Virus record (IMG/VR): IMGVR_UViG_3300034279_000464
Location: 1-28,759 of that record
Direction: 5' to 3' (one strand)
Source of the DNA: a virus
Length of the DNA: 28,759 nt
The notes beneath the pieces were generated by a model, which did not search any database, was not told the origin of the DNA, and saw only the letters and a program-made list of their open reading frames with translations. The position numbers were made by a program, and so were the translations under genes. This document shows, piece by piece, positions 17,142 to 22,888 of this stretch; within the stretch, counting starts at the first letter, position 1; every line of letters begins with the position of its first letter.

Positions 17142-17853
17142 TAACGCTTGGTTTGTTGTGGTTTAGGTGGTGTCTTCTTTGCTTCATTCGCAAAGAAAAA
17201 GAAATCGTACAAAGATAATAAATTTATCGGATAATTAGCAGGCAAATATTTTAACACCGTCAACTTCAATCTTTCTCTGCTTGCAATTCCATCTCTAACG
17301 TCTGCAATGAAAGAATGTCCCGTTGTATCTGGTCTATTTTTTCCACGATGTTCAAATACATCAGGGAAGTGTCGCCTGATTTCATCAAAAACGGTATTAA
17401 CTTCTTTACTGGCATTGACAAAAAAAAACTATCTCCAGCATTTTCCTTCCAATTTGCAATCTTCTTCTCATTCAACTTGTAATCATAACGTGTCAATGGT
17501 TCATTCTTATCAACAAAGGCAACAGAAGCAACCTTGTAAATGATGTCTTTGCTTACGATATAATTGCAACGTTCTTCAAAGCGTGCCTGCAACTTTATAA
17601 TCTCGTTGAGGTTAATCTTTCGTGGGTCGGATAATAGTTGGTTCATCTTTGCATTGTATGCTTTTAGGTAGTCGTTAGTGACACCGTTTTGCATTTCTTG
17701 GTAGAACGTTAACGCTTCCAGCCCACGCTCGTAAGGTAGATTGTTCTTGTCAACGAACTCAAAGTATTCAACACCATTGCAGGTGAATGCGTACTCCAAA
17801 GGATAGTCGGCTTTATACGTTGGCTTCGATTTCTTGAATAGTTTTAACAACAT
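17141..17853 (-). CDS. Tail assembly chaperone frameshift fusion (gpGT-like)
   Basis: A predicted 237-residue product of a -1 shift at the T9 run, made of the first 144 residues of the zero-frame protein plus 93 residues in the -1 frame. The -1 frame is closed by a TAG directly upstream of the T-run, is open for 93 codons after it, and contains no ATG, so slippage is the obvious way to express it. It ends with a TAG that overlaps the GTG of the tape-measure gene (TAGTG). The extension is basic near its end (KKTPPKPQQTKR) and has a hydrophobic LLSLYDFFFF segment. In lambda the T part of gpGT recruits major tail protein. The frame is directly seen; its use and efficiency are inferred. Confidence 0.75.
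17266..17853 (-). CDS. Tail assembly chaperone, zero-frame product (gpG-like)
   Basis: A 195-residue protein ending 125 bases before the tape-measure start, the usual place of the lambda gpG-type chaperone. It is predicted to be helical and charged, with PLEYAFTCNGVEYFEFVD near the N-terminus and a helix-rich C-terminal half. Codons 142-145 (S-F-F-L) are encoded by a run of nine T on the coding strand, which serves as a -1 slippery site. After the slip site this frame continues for about 50 more codons. gpG-type proteins bind the tape measure and recruit tube subunits; they are not normally found in the mature virion. The identification rests on position, size and the frameshift rather than on sequence similarity. 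Confidence 0.75.
   Translation of the reverse strand: MLLKLFKKSKPTYKADYPLEYAFTCNGVEYFEFVDKNNLPYERGLEALTFYQEMQNGVTNDYLKAYNAKMNQLLSDPRKINLNEIIKLQARFEERCNYIVSKDIIYKVASVAFVDKNEPLTRYDYKLNEKKIANWKENAGDSFFLSMPVKKLIPFLMKSGDTSLMYLNIVEKIDQIQRDILSLQTLEMELQAEKD
17419..17430 (-). promoter_or_regulatory. Slippery site for -1 programmed frameshift
   Basis: The coding strand reads AGT TTT TTT TTG in the zero frame, so the site contains T_TTT_TTT, a perfect X_XXY_YYZ heptamer in the correct phase. A stop (TAG) closes the -1 frame one base before the T-run, and the -1 frame is open from there to the tape-measure gene. No strong downstream pseudoknot or hairpin was identified by eye. Confidence 0.75.
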
Positions 17854-18001
17854 TGTTTACGGTTATTTTTTTTGTTCGTGTATGATAAATTAGTTGGTCG
17901 CTGCCTTTTATGTATGTGCGCTTCTTTTCAGCACCACCACAGCCACAACTTTCGCGCTTAAATTGCCAACCTGCCGCAATTATTCGTTCGTGTGTTCCCA
18001 T
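17813..18001 (-). CDS. Small conserved-looking protein before the tail chaperone
   Basis: A 62-residue basic protein with CGCGG near residues 19-23 and a C-terminal helix. It overlaps the membrane-protein gene by 22 bases and the tail-chaperone gene by 41 bases, so it is firmly embedded in the operon. The C-G-C-G-G motif could bind metal, but only two cysteines are present. I do not recognise the family. Tight overlaps on both sides argue that it is a genuine gene rather than a chance ORF. Confidence 0.6.
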   Translation of the reverse strand: MGTHERIIAAGWQFKRESCGCGGAEKKRTYIKGSDQLIYHTRTKKITVNNVVKTIQEIEANV

Positions 18002-18276
18002 GTTAAATAGAATATCGCTGATAGCAAACCGTTAAGGCCGCATAAAGCAAGTAAGTATAGAATGATGTTTAATTCGGGAGTGAAGTATAACCAACCCAAT
18101 ATGCCCCAAACCGAAGCCATACACGGTGGGCAGTCATACAATGGTTTGCGAATATATCCGCTCAAATCATCATTAACGAATGGTTGCAATAGCATACCGT
18201 GTCGTGTCAACACATGAATGCCCATGATTATTAAGCTATTCAGCGCAAGCACATGGAATATTGACATAGTCATCAT
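17980..18276 (-). CDS. Membrane protein with CPPC motif
   Basis: A 98-residue protein with two to three hydrophobic segments: about residues 5-24, a shorter one near 53-65, and 70-91. Between the first two sits CPPC at residues 49-52 in the context LYDCPPCMASVWG. Two Cys separated by two Pro, next to a membrane helix, suggests a redox or metal site. The start is uncertain: ATGs occur at codons 1, 2 and 4, and 41 bases overlap the previous gene. The 3' end overlaps the next gene by 22 bases. A holin function is possible for a small phage membrane protein but is not supported by neighbouring lysis genes; I leave the function open. Confidence 0.65.
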   Translation of the reverse strand: MMTMSIFHVLALNSLIIMGIHVLTRHGMLLQPFVNDDLSGYIRKPLYDCPPCMASVWGILGWLYFTPELNIILYLLALCGLNGLLSAIFYLTWEHTNE

Positions 18277-18595
18277 CTGTTTGAATGTTTGTAAAGTTTA
18301 TATTGATACCGTTGTATGTCTTATCGCAATGGATAAACTCAAACGGTGTGCAGTTGTTGCTGTCTTGAAAAAACTCAAACACCACCTCACCTGTTCCAAT
18401 ATGCCAATAGTTTTCATTGCTAATAGTAAAGTCATTAGTGTAGGCATTTAAAACAAGCGGGTGTTGAATTGCTGCGCCAGATTGAAAAGTAAATCGAACG
18501 GTCCAATCGTTATCGGATGTGATGCCCGGTATTGAGAAGTTTAGGTCAGTTACGCAACCGCTTACTGATTGCGTGTAGTGTGTTGAACAAATCAT
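18236..18595 (-). CDS. Hypothetical small beta-rich protein
   Basis: A 119-residue protein with no recognised family. It is rich in Asn, Thr, Phe and aromatic residues and has alternating hydrophobic positions (WTVRFTFQSG, EVVFEFFQDS), suggesting a beta-sandwich like many small phage structural proteins. Cysteines near both ends (MICS at the start, CACAE at the end) could form a disulphide or metal site. It is coupled to the methyltransferase by an ATGA overlap and its end overlaps the membrane-protein gene. Its place just before the tail module suggests a virion-associated role, but nothing more specific can be supported. Confidence 0.7.
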   Translation of the reverse strand: MICSTHYTQSVSGCVTDLNFSIPGITSDNDWTVRFTFQSGAAIQHPLVLNAYTNDFTISNENYWHIGTGEVVFEFFQDSNNCTPFEFIHCDKTYNGININFTNIQTDDDYVNIPCACAE

Positions 18596-19116
18596 TTTTT
18601 GATGCCATAAAAATACAAATCTTGCGGGAACGTGGTGCGTGCCTTAAACTTGTATTGCGTGAATATCTTATCAATATCAACCTCTGCTCTTATATCGGCT
18701 TCGGTTAGGTTCTTGTAATAATCAGTTGTGAATGGACTATCCTTTGGCGATGTGCGCTTCGTTCCATGTTCGGGCCTGCCCTCTGTTGCACATGTGAATA
18801 ATAACATGCCGCCTTTCTTCAATAATCGTATCGCATTGTGTATCGTATCAACCCAATGCTTATCATGTTCAAAGCACTCGGTACTTATCACAACATCAAA
18901 CTTTGTCTTGCTCTTATACTCATGGCCACTGCAAACAACATCAACATTCGCACCCTCACCAATATCAATGCCTGTGTAATCGCATTGCTCAAACAGATAA
19001 CGGTTGTTGCCGTTAATGTCAAGTGAGCCGATATCCAACACGGTTACACCATGGAAGTGTTCGGGATGCGCAACCTTAACGAGGTTACACCATTCTATTT
19101 GTTCAGCGTGTGCCAT
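18592..19116 (-). CDS. Class I SAM-dependent methyltransferase
   Basis: A 174-residue methyltransferase of the Methyltransf_11 type. Motif I is VLDIGSLD (about 26-33) in the SAM-binding loop, followed by YTGIDIGEG with an acidic ribose-contact residue, and FDVVISTECFEH (73-84) as the post-motif strand. LLKKGGMLLFTCA is the next core strand. The protein lacks the DPPY or PCQ motifs of DNA base methyltransferases, so DNA is a less likely substrate; small molecules, sugars or proteins are typical for this group. It overlaps the glycosyltransferase by 22 bases, which points to methylation of a transferred sugar, although that link is inference. Its stop overlaps the next start as ATGA. Confidence 0.85.
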   Translation of the reverse strand: MAHAEQIEWCNLVKVAHPEHFHGVTVLDIGSLDINGNNRYLFEQCDYTGIDIGEGANVDVVCSGHEYKSKTKFDVVISTECFEHDKHWVDTIHNAIRLLKKGGMLLFTCATEGRPEHGTKRTSPKDSPFTTDYYKNLTEADIRAEVDIDKIFTQYKFKARTTFPQDLYFYGIKK

Positions 19117-19691
19117 ATCTTGCTATCTTGTTCCGCAATGGCTATAAACTCGGCCTCGCGTGATGTTGTACTCATTTCGGTATTTACTCTTATGCCGTTG
19201 ATGTTGTAGCGGTTCGGTAGTTTCTTGAACAACCAATCATCACCGTAACTAACTCTTAACTCATTCGGGATGGGTGGATAATCCTCATTGCGCATCAACA
19301 TCAAGCATCCCCATCCGTGACCGCGTGAGTGCGTGTGTGAAACCGATGGGTAGTCCAATTCGATTTCAGTTTCGTAACAAGCCGACCCGATGCCGAAAAT
19401 GTCCCCGTAATCGGGTTCTAATTCAAACATCTTGCTGGCATTGAAATTGATATCATCGTTGCAAAGCGCGATAAATGGATAGGTAGCAGCGTATACTCCC
19501 ATATTCCAACTCGGATTAACGTAATTGTTTTGCCCATTTGATATGATTTTAACTTTACCGCCCTCGGCTATTTGACCGTTATTGTTGTCAATGATGATGA
19601 CTTCGCCAACACGACTGCATTGAACGAGGTCGCTAATCAATCGCAGCGTTCGTGTGCTGCGCCATAGTGTCGGAATGATTACGGAATACAT
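19095..19691 (-). CDS. Family 2-like glycosyltransferase
   Basis: A 198-residue GT-A fold protein. It opens with the MYSVIIPTL nucleotide-binding strand, followed by EVIIIDNN near 30-37, NMGVYAATYPFIALCNDDI with the metal-binding NDD near 78-80, and a later GHGWGCLMLMRNEDY segment typical of acceptor-site regions in family 2 enzymes. It is shorter than most GT2 enzymes but keeps both halves of the catalytic domain. It would transfer a sugar from a nucleotide sugar; the substrate is unknown. It follows the terminase and overlaps a methyltransferase gene, so the two could act together on virion proteins, DNA or host glycans. There is no membrane segment. Confidence 0.8.
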   Translation of the reverse strand: MYSVIIPTLWRSTRTLRLISDLVQCSRVGEVIIIDNNNGQIAEGGKVKIISNGQNNYVNPSWNMGVYAATYPFIALCNDDINFNASKMFELEPDYGDIFGIGSACYETEIELDYPSVSHTHSRGHGWGCLMLMRNEDYPPIPNELRVSYGDDWLFKKLPNRYNINGIRVNTEMSTTSREAEFIAIAEQDSKIWHTLNK

Positions 19692-19696
19692 CTTTG

Positions 19697-19704
19697 CAAA
19701 TGTA
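19697..19704 (-). promoter_or_regulatory. Candidate leaderless promoter for the glycosyltransferase operon
   Basis: On the minus strand this reads TACATTTG, an exact TAnnTTTG element. The ATG of the glycosyltransferase follows after five bases, so transcription would start at or next to the ATG. The -33 region reads TTA rather than TTG, so the match is partial. The spacing from -7 element to start codon equals that at the ParB gene if ParB starts at the second GTG. Confidence 0.45.
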
Positions 19705-19715
19705 GTAATTTTTGT

Positions 19716-20957
19716 TTACGTTGTAATAAAATTATTCAAAAATACATTACAGGCATACCGAAACGTGTCGAGTGCATCGGCCTGTTGTGCAGGGTCGTTA
19801 CGGTCTTGTTTTTTCAATGTACCATCAGCCAACACCGAAACGTTTTCTAAATCGAATTGAAGTGCCTTTGTTTTGTGTTTATGCAGTCGTACATTGCCTC
19901 TGCTCAATAACGAGTTGACAAGCACTCTATTCTCGGCTATCTTCGGGTTGATAGTCGGCACTTGAAATTGTCGCATATTCAAGTTGAGTTGTGTTGCAAT
20001 TATCTTGTAGTAGTTAAGGTTATCGGCTACCATTGCGCTGCCCGACTTGCCCGAAGCATCACCTGTTACGATGTACAAACGGTTGCCGTACACGGTCTTG
20101 ATATAGTCGCACATTTGGTAAATGTCGGAGTTGGGTATCTTTATGGTTTCGTACACATCAATCGAGTTGAACCTATCCGTTTGAACCACGGAGCAGGTCA
20201 TTGGATTGCGGTTAAAGTCGAAACTCAATATAGTTTCTCTCGCTGGGTTCAATTCAAACTCGGCCAAGTGCTTACTCGGCTCGTAAGCGTATGCCCACAA
20301 CATTGAACCAATGCTCACATCCTCGGCCATGTACTCGCACAGAAAAAACAATGGGTCGGTTGTTAGTTTTGCGCTTTCAATCTCATCGGGGTCGATGAAT
20401 GGGTTGTCATAGGTGCTGAACTTCCACGACTGCCACTCATGTATGAACTTGTCCTCGGTTGCTCTTTGGTGCAATTCTTTGAAATAGGTCTTGCCAAACT
20501 GCGGTGTCGAAAGAAACCACGCATCACCTTTAAAGTCGGTTAGCGTTGCCCTTATCGTTCCGTTCCAAGCGGTCTGTAAATGACTTGCTTTCTCACATTC
20601 ATCAATCACAACACGCTTATACTTACGACCTCTTCCACTATCGGGGTCATCCATTGACCACATATCAATAACACCATCGGTTATTAAGCGTATTTGTTTC
20701 AACTGCTCGGACTTGGACTTGATTACATCGTGTACAATGTGCTTGATGATGTTCCAAAACTCCTCTAAATCTTTGTAGGTCGGTGCGTAGTAAGCTACCG
20801 GGAAGCCATCCAAAGCAGGTTCAATGATTAACTCCTCTGCCAACGATGTCTTTCCGAACCTACGACCGCATTTAAGCACGTTGAAACGCTTGGCAGTATC
20901 AATGATGTGTTGCTGATTTGCGTGTCGTTTTCGTAACTTGATTTGGATTTCACTCAC
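19716..20957 (-). CDS. terL: Terminase large subunit
   Basis: A 413-residue packaging motor. The ATPase domain has Walker A CGRRFGKT (30-37), Walker B VVIDE (116-120) with the catalytic Glu 120, and coupling motif STP (150-152). The RNase H-like nuclease domain has FDFN (246-249), GDAS (299-302) and a closing acidic motif AQQADALD (390-397), giving the expected three-metal-ligand pattern. Length and order are normal, and the gene appears intact. It translocates DNA into the prohead through the portal and cuts concatemers. It overlaps the DUF5681 gene. The head genes lie 9 kb further downstream, after the tail tape-measure module, rather than directly next to it. Confidence 0.95.
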   Translation of the reverse strand: MSEIQIKLRKRHANQQHIIDTAKRFNVLKCGRRFGKTSLAEELIIEPALDGFPVAYYAPTYKDLEEFWNIIKHIVHDVIKSKSEQLKQIRLITDGVIDMWSMDDPDSGRGRKYKRVVIDECEKASHLQTAWNGTIRATLTDFKGDAWFLSTPQFGKTYFKELHQRATEDKFIHEWQSWKFSTYDNPFIDPDEIESAKLTTDPLFFLCEYMAEDVSIGSMLWAYAYEPSKHLAEFELNPARETILSFDFNRNPMTCSVVQTDRFNSIDVYETIKIPNSDIYQMCDYIKTVYGNRLYIVTGDASGKSGSAMVADNLNYYKIIATQLNLNMRQFQVPTINPKIAENRVLVNSLLSRGNVRLHKHKTKALQFDLENVSVLADGTLKKQDRNDPAQQADALDTFRYACNVFLNNFITT

Positions 20958-21237
20958 GAATGACTTTGATGTTTACTTCTTGTGAACCGCTTTGCTCAAC
21001 TTTCTGCACAGGTTGCGAATACGTGTACTTCAACAACAACTCCGCGGCCCTTGCATCACCCCTTACCGCTTTGGCTCGTAACCCTGCCAATATGGCTTCA
21101 AGTGCAATCTTGCCGTCTTTTTCTTCACCCAATATCTTTGCCATCGCTTCCTTTAAATCGGGAAGTTTCGGGCGGCCTTTGGGGTTGCCGCTTACTCCTT
21201 TTGGGAATTTATGTTTTTCAATATCCTTTGCTGCCAT
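20950..21237 (-). CDS. DUF5681 protein, likely small terminase subunit
   Basis: A 95-residue protein with the DUF5681 signature: FPKGVSGNPKGRP at residues 11-23, followed by helices that include a GLRAKAVRGDARAAELLLKY segment. DUF5681 proteins are very often encoded immediately upstream of large terminase genes in phages and are regarded as candidate small terminase or DNA-recognition subunits. Here the gene ends overlapping the large terminase start by eight bases. The Gly/Pro/Lys-rich N-terminus may contact DNA. It is smaller than classical TerS proteins and shows no obvious helix-turn-helix, so the TerS role rests on position and family. Confidence 0.8.
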   Translation of the reverse strand: MAAKDIEKHKFPKGVSGNPKGRPKLPDLKEAMAKILGEEKDGKIALEAILAGLRAKAVRGDARAAELLLKYTYSQPVQKVEQSGSQEVNIKVIRE

Positions 21238-21256
21238 TGTGCTGATATTGTGCTGT

Positions 21257-22045
21257 TTATTTGAGCGCTGAGGTCGGTGTAACCGCCATCTCGATACTGG
21301 AAGTACCGCGACTTTTATTTAGCCCATCAGCGCATGTTTCTTTTCTACTTTGCAAAGATACTTTTTTTCCCTTATACATTCCTGCTCCCATTTCATCTAT
21401 TTTGCTAAATGGTAAAATAGGAACTGTTATTTTGCAAGTTTTGTCAATTAGATAAATGTATTTTAATTGTTTACCTACTAAAGGTTTTCCTTTTAAAACC
21501 TCAACCATATATTTTTTAGCATTACCATAACCACTCTCTAACATTTTTTTCCTTAACGCTCCGTGCTGTCCACCTTGCAAACCCATTAAATGTAAAGTAT
21601 CTCCGTTAGGTAATTCATATAATTGTTTACTATCGTTTATGTTTGTCAAAACAAAACCACTTGCCCTATAAATTGTACCATCTCCGCATTGAGTAGCATC
21701 GGCAAAACTCATAACCCATTTTACTTGTGGTGCATTCTTTTTAATTAATAATAGACATACTTTTATAAAACGACTTTCAGTATATTTTGGTGTGTCATCA
21801 ATACAAACTAATCTGTTTAATTCTAAAAAATCATTCCACTTTGTGTTTTCAATTAAATGCAAATGAAGATACTTGTTTATAGGTCTTCCCCATTGTGCAA
21901 CCCCTATAATTTTATTATCTAAAAAAGCTCCAAAACAAATTAATCCAGTAGCCGCAACTTTACCACTATAATGATGCTTTTTAACAAACTCATTTGCAAT
22001 CTTTGATGGTATTACCTTAACGATTATTTCCTTTGCTCTGCCCAT
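21257..22045 (-). CDS. Mom-like DNA adenine modification protein
   Basis: A 262-residue protein of the Mom family (GNAT-like fold), named for the phage Mu enzyme that adds a carbamoylmethyl group to adenine and protects DNA from restriction. Conserved blocks are the HHYSGK region near residues 24-29, FGAFLDNKIIGVAQWGRP near 38-55, ELNRLVCIDDTPKYTESRF near 75-93 and SFADATQCGDGTIYRASGF near 113-131. The C-terminal tail is low in complexity and polar, as in other phage members. It overlaps the ParB-like gene and lies directly before the small terminase, so modification would occur close to packaging. No Com-like translational activator is seen. The family call is good; the modified base and sequence preference cannot be read from sequence. 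Confidence 0.85.
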   Translation of the reverse strand: MGRAKEIIVKVIPSKIANEFVKKHHYSGKVAATGLICFGAFLDNKIIGVAQWGRPINKYLHLHLIENTKWNDFLELNRLVCIDDTPKYTESRFIKVCLLLIKKNAPQVKWVMSFADATQCGDGTIYRASGFVLTNINDSKQLYELPNGDTLHLMGLQGGQHGALRKKMLESGYGNAKKYMVEVLKGKPLVGKQLKYIYLIDKTCKITVPILPFSKIDEMGAGMYKGKKVSLQSRKETCADGLNKSRGTSSIEMAVTPTSALK

Positions 22046-22629
22046 TGCATAATGATTAAATAAAGCGCGTTACCGTTACTGTTTTCATTTCCCATTGTTT
22101 CGGCATACTTATACTCATCAGTCCCCTTTATATCATCAATAGCATTTTTTATTATCGTTGCCTGTTCATCTGCTAAAGTAAAAGTCATTTGTTGAAATGG
22201 TGCTTTATCTCCATCTGGCAAACTAAACTCAGTGCCTAACTCATTAGCATTTACATCAAACCCTGGTTCCACCTCACCCCAATCTGCCAACTCTTCTTTT
22301 TGCCATTCCGAAAGTTCTGCCCAATTCCAATCGGCAACATCGGCATTGTCGTATAGGATAAACTTTTCTTTTTGTTCAGCAGTCCAATCATCTGCAAGTA
22401 TAACAGGTGCTTCCTTTGCTCCGATTTCTTTAAGTGCTTTCAATCTTTGATTACCGCCCAATACAACAAGTTTGCCATCGGTATCGGTATAACACACCAA
22501 TGCTCTTTTCTCTAACATTTCGGGGAAATCACGTACTGACTCAACAAGTTTCTTGAACGAGTCATCCCTAATAACACGCGGGTTCTTTGGGTTCGGTTTT
22601 ATTTTAGATATGGCTACTTTCACGTTCAC
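22024..22629 (-). CDS. ParB/Sulfiredoxin-fold protein, phage type
   Basis: A 201-residue protein with a ParB N-terminal-like domain: IKPNPKNPR near residues 10-18, FKKLVESVRDFPEMLEKRA near 25-43, and the core motif LGGNQRLKAL at 57-66. Phage members of this family typically lack the chromosomal ParB DNA-binding and dimerisation domains, as here, and are often annotated as ParB-like nucleases. The C-terminal part includes WNWAELSEWQKEELADWGE, a frequent segment in these proteins. The listed start is a GTG overlapping the -7 element; the second GTG at 22623 is a plausible true start if the message is leaderless. Its end overlaps the Mom-like gene by 22 bases. ParB-like genes beside Mom-like genes are a recurrent pairing in phages. 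Exact activity is unknown. Confidence 0.8.
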   Translation of the reverse strand: MNVKVAISKIKPNPKNPRVIRDDSFKKLVESVRDFPEMLEKRALVCYTDTDGKLVVLGGNQRLKALKEIGAKEAPVILADDWTAEQKEKFILYDNADVADWNWAELSEWQKEELADWGEVEPGFDVNANELGTEFSLPDGDKAPFQQMTFTLADEQATIIKNAIDDIKGTDEYKYAETMGNENSNGNALYLIIMQWAEQRK

Positions 22630-22657
22630 AAAGATACAAATTATTTTAGAATTGCAA
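22629..22657 (-). promoter_or_regulatory. Candidate Bacteroidota promoter for the ParB-Mom-terminase operon
   Basis: On the minus strand a TTG (22657-22655) is followed 18 bases later by TATCTTTG (22636-22629), which matches TAnnTTTG exactly. This is the best two-part promoter match seen in the window. The element runs into the predicted ParB start, so transcription would begin at about the second in-frame GTG (22623), giving a leaderless message. Confidence 0.6.
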
Positions 22658-22661
22658 GTAT

Positions 22662-22688
22662 CAGTTATTCGGCATTATCGAACAACTG
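22662..22688 (-). promoter_or_regulatory. Inverted repeat between the replication and packaging operons
   Basis: On the minus strand CAGTTGTTCG pairs with CGAATAACTG (ten pairs including one G-U) around a 7-nt loop. It begins two bases after the stop of the small Cys-rich gene and lies just upstream of the candidate -33 element of the ParB promoter. There is no U-run, so it is either a weak terminator or an operator site for a dimeric repressor or activator. Confidence 0.5.
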
Positions 22689-22689
22689 A

Positions 22690-22881
22690 TTAAATATAAC
22701 CTAATCTTTTTAAACAACTGCTGCATTTCCTATTATACTTATCACTTTCATATTTTATTGGCGGGTAATATCCATTAGCAGTTTCTTCAAATTCGGCATA
22801 ACAATCTCCATCGGAACAATAAATCAATAGTCCATTGCCTTTTTCATATGTCATCAAAATTAATTCTTCTTCTTCTTTCAT
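22690..22881 (-). CDS. Small Cys-rich protein, possible zinc ribbon
   Basis: A 63-residue protein of unknown function. It has four clustered cysteines: YCSDGDC around residues 21-27 and CSSC around 53-56. This CxxxxC...CxxC arrangement could bind one zinc ion as a small ribbon. The rest is acidic at the N-terminus and tyrosine-rich in the centre. It starts seven bases after the nuclease stop and ends two bases before an inverted repeat that precedes the ParB gene, so it is probably the last gene of the replication operon. The ORF is short, but its position and tight spacing make it credible. Confidence 0.6.
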   Translation of the reverse strand: MKEEEELILMTYEKGNGLLIYCSDGDCYAEFEETANGYYPPIKYESDKYNRKCSSCLKRLGYI

Positions 22882-22888
22882 TTTATCT

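Noticed and set aside
17210-17217. TATCTTTG, a perfect TAnnTTTG element on the minus strand
   Set aside because: It lies inside the -1 frame extension (codons for L-S-L), has no TTTG at the right spacing, and the nearest candidate is 25 bases away.
17142-17265. Apparent 124-base non-coding gap between the tail chaperone and the tape measure
   Set aside because: The -1 frame is fully open across it and joins the chaperone through the T9 slip site, so it is treated as coding.
17980-18276. Holin assignment for the small membrane protein
   Set aside because: No endolysin or spanin gene lies nearby, and the CPPC motif is not a holin feature.
21353-21360. TATCTTTG inside the Mom-like gene, possible internal promoter for the terminase genes
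   Set aside because: The -33 region has no TTG, and the match lies in coding sequence about 115 bases before the small terminase start. It could still be a weak promoter but is not listed.
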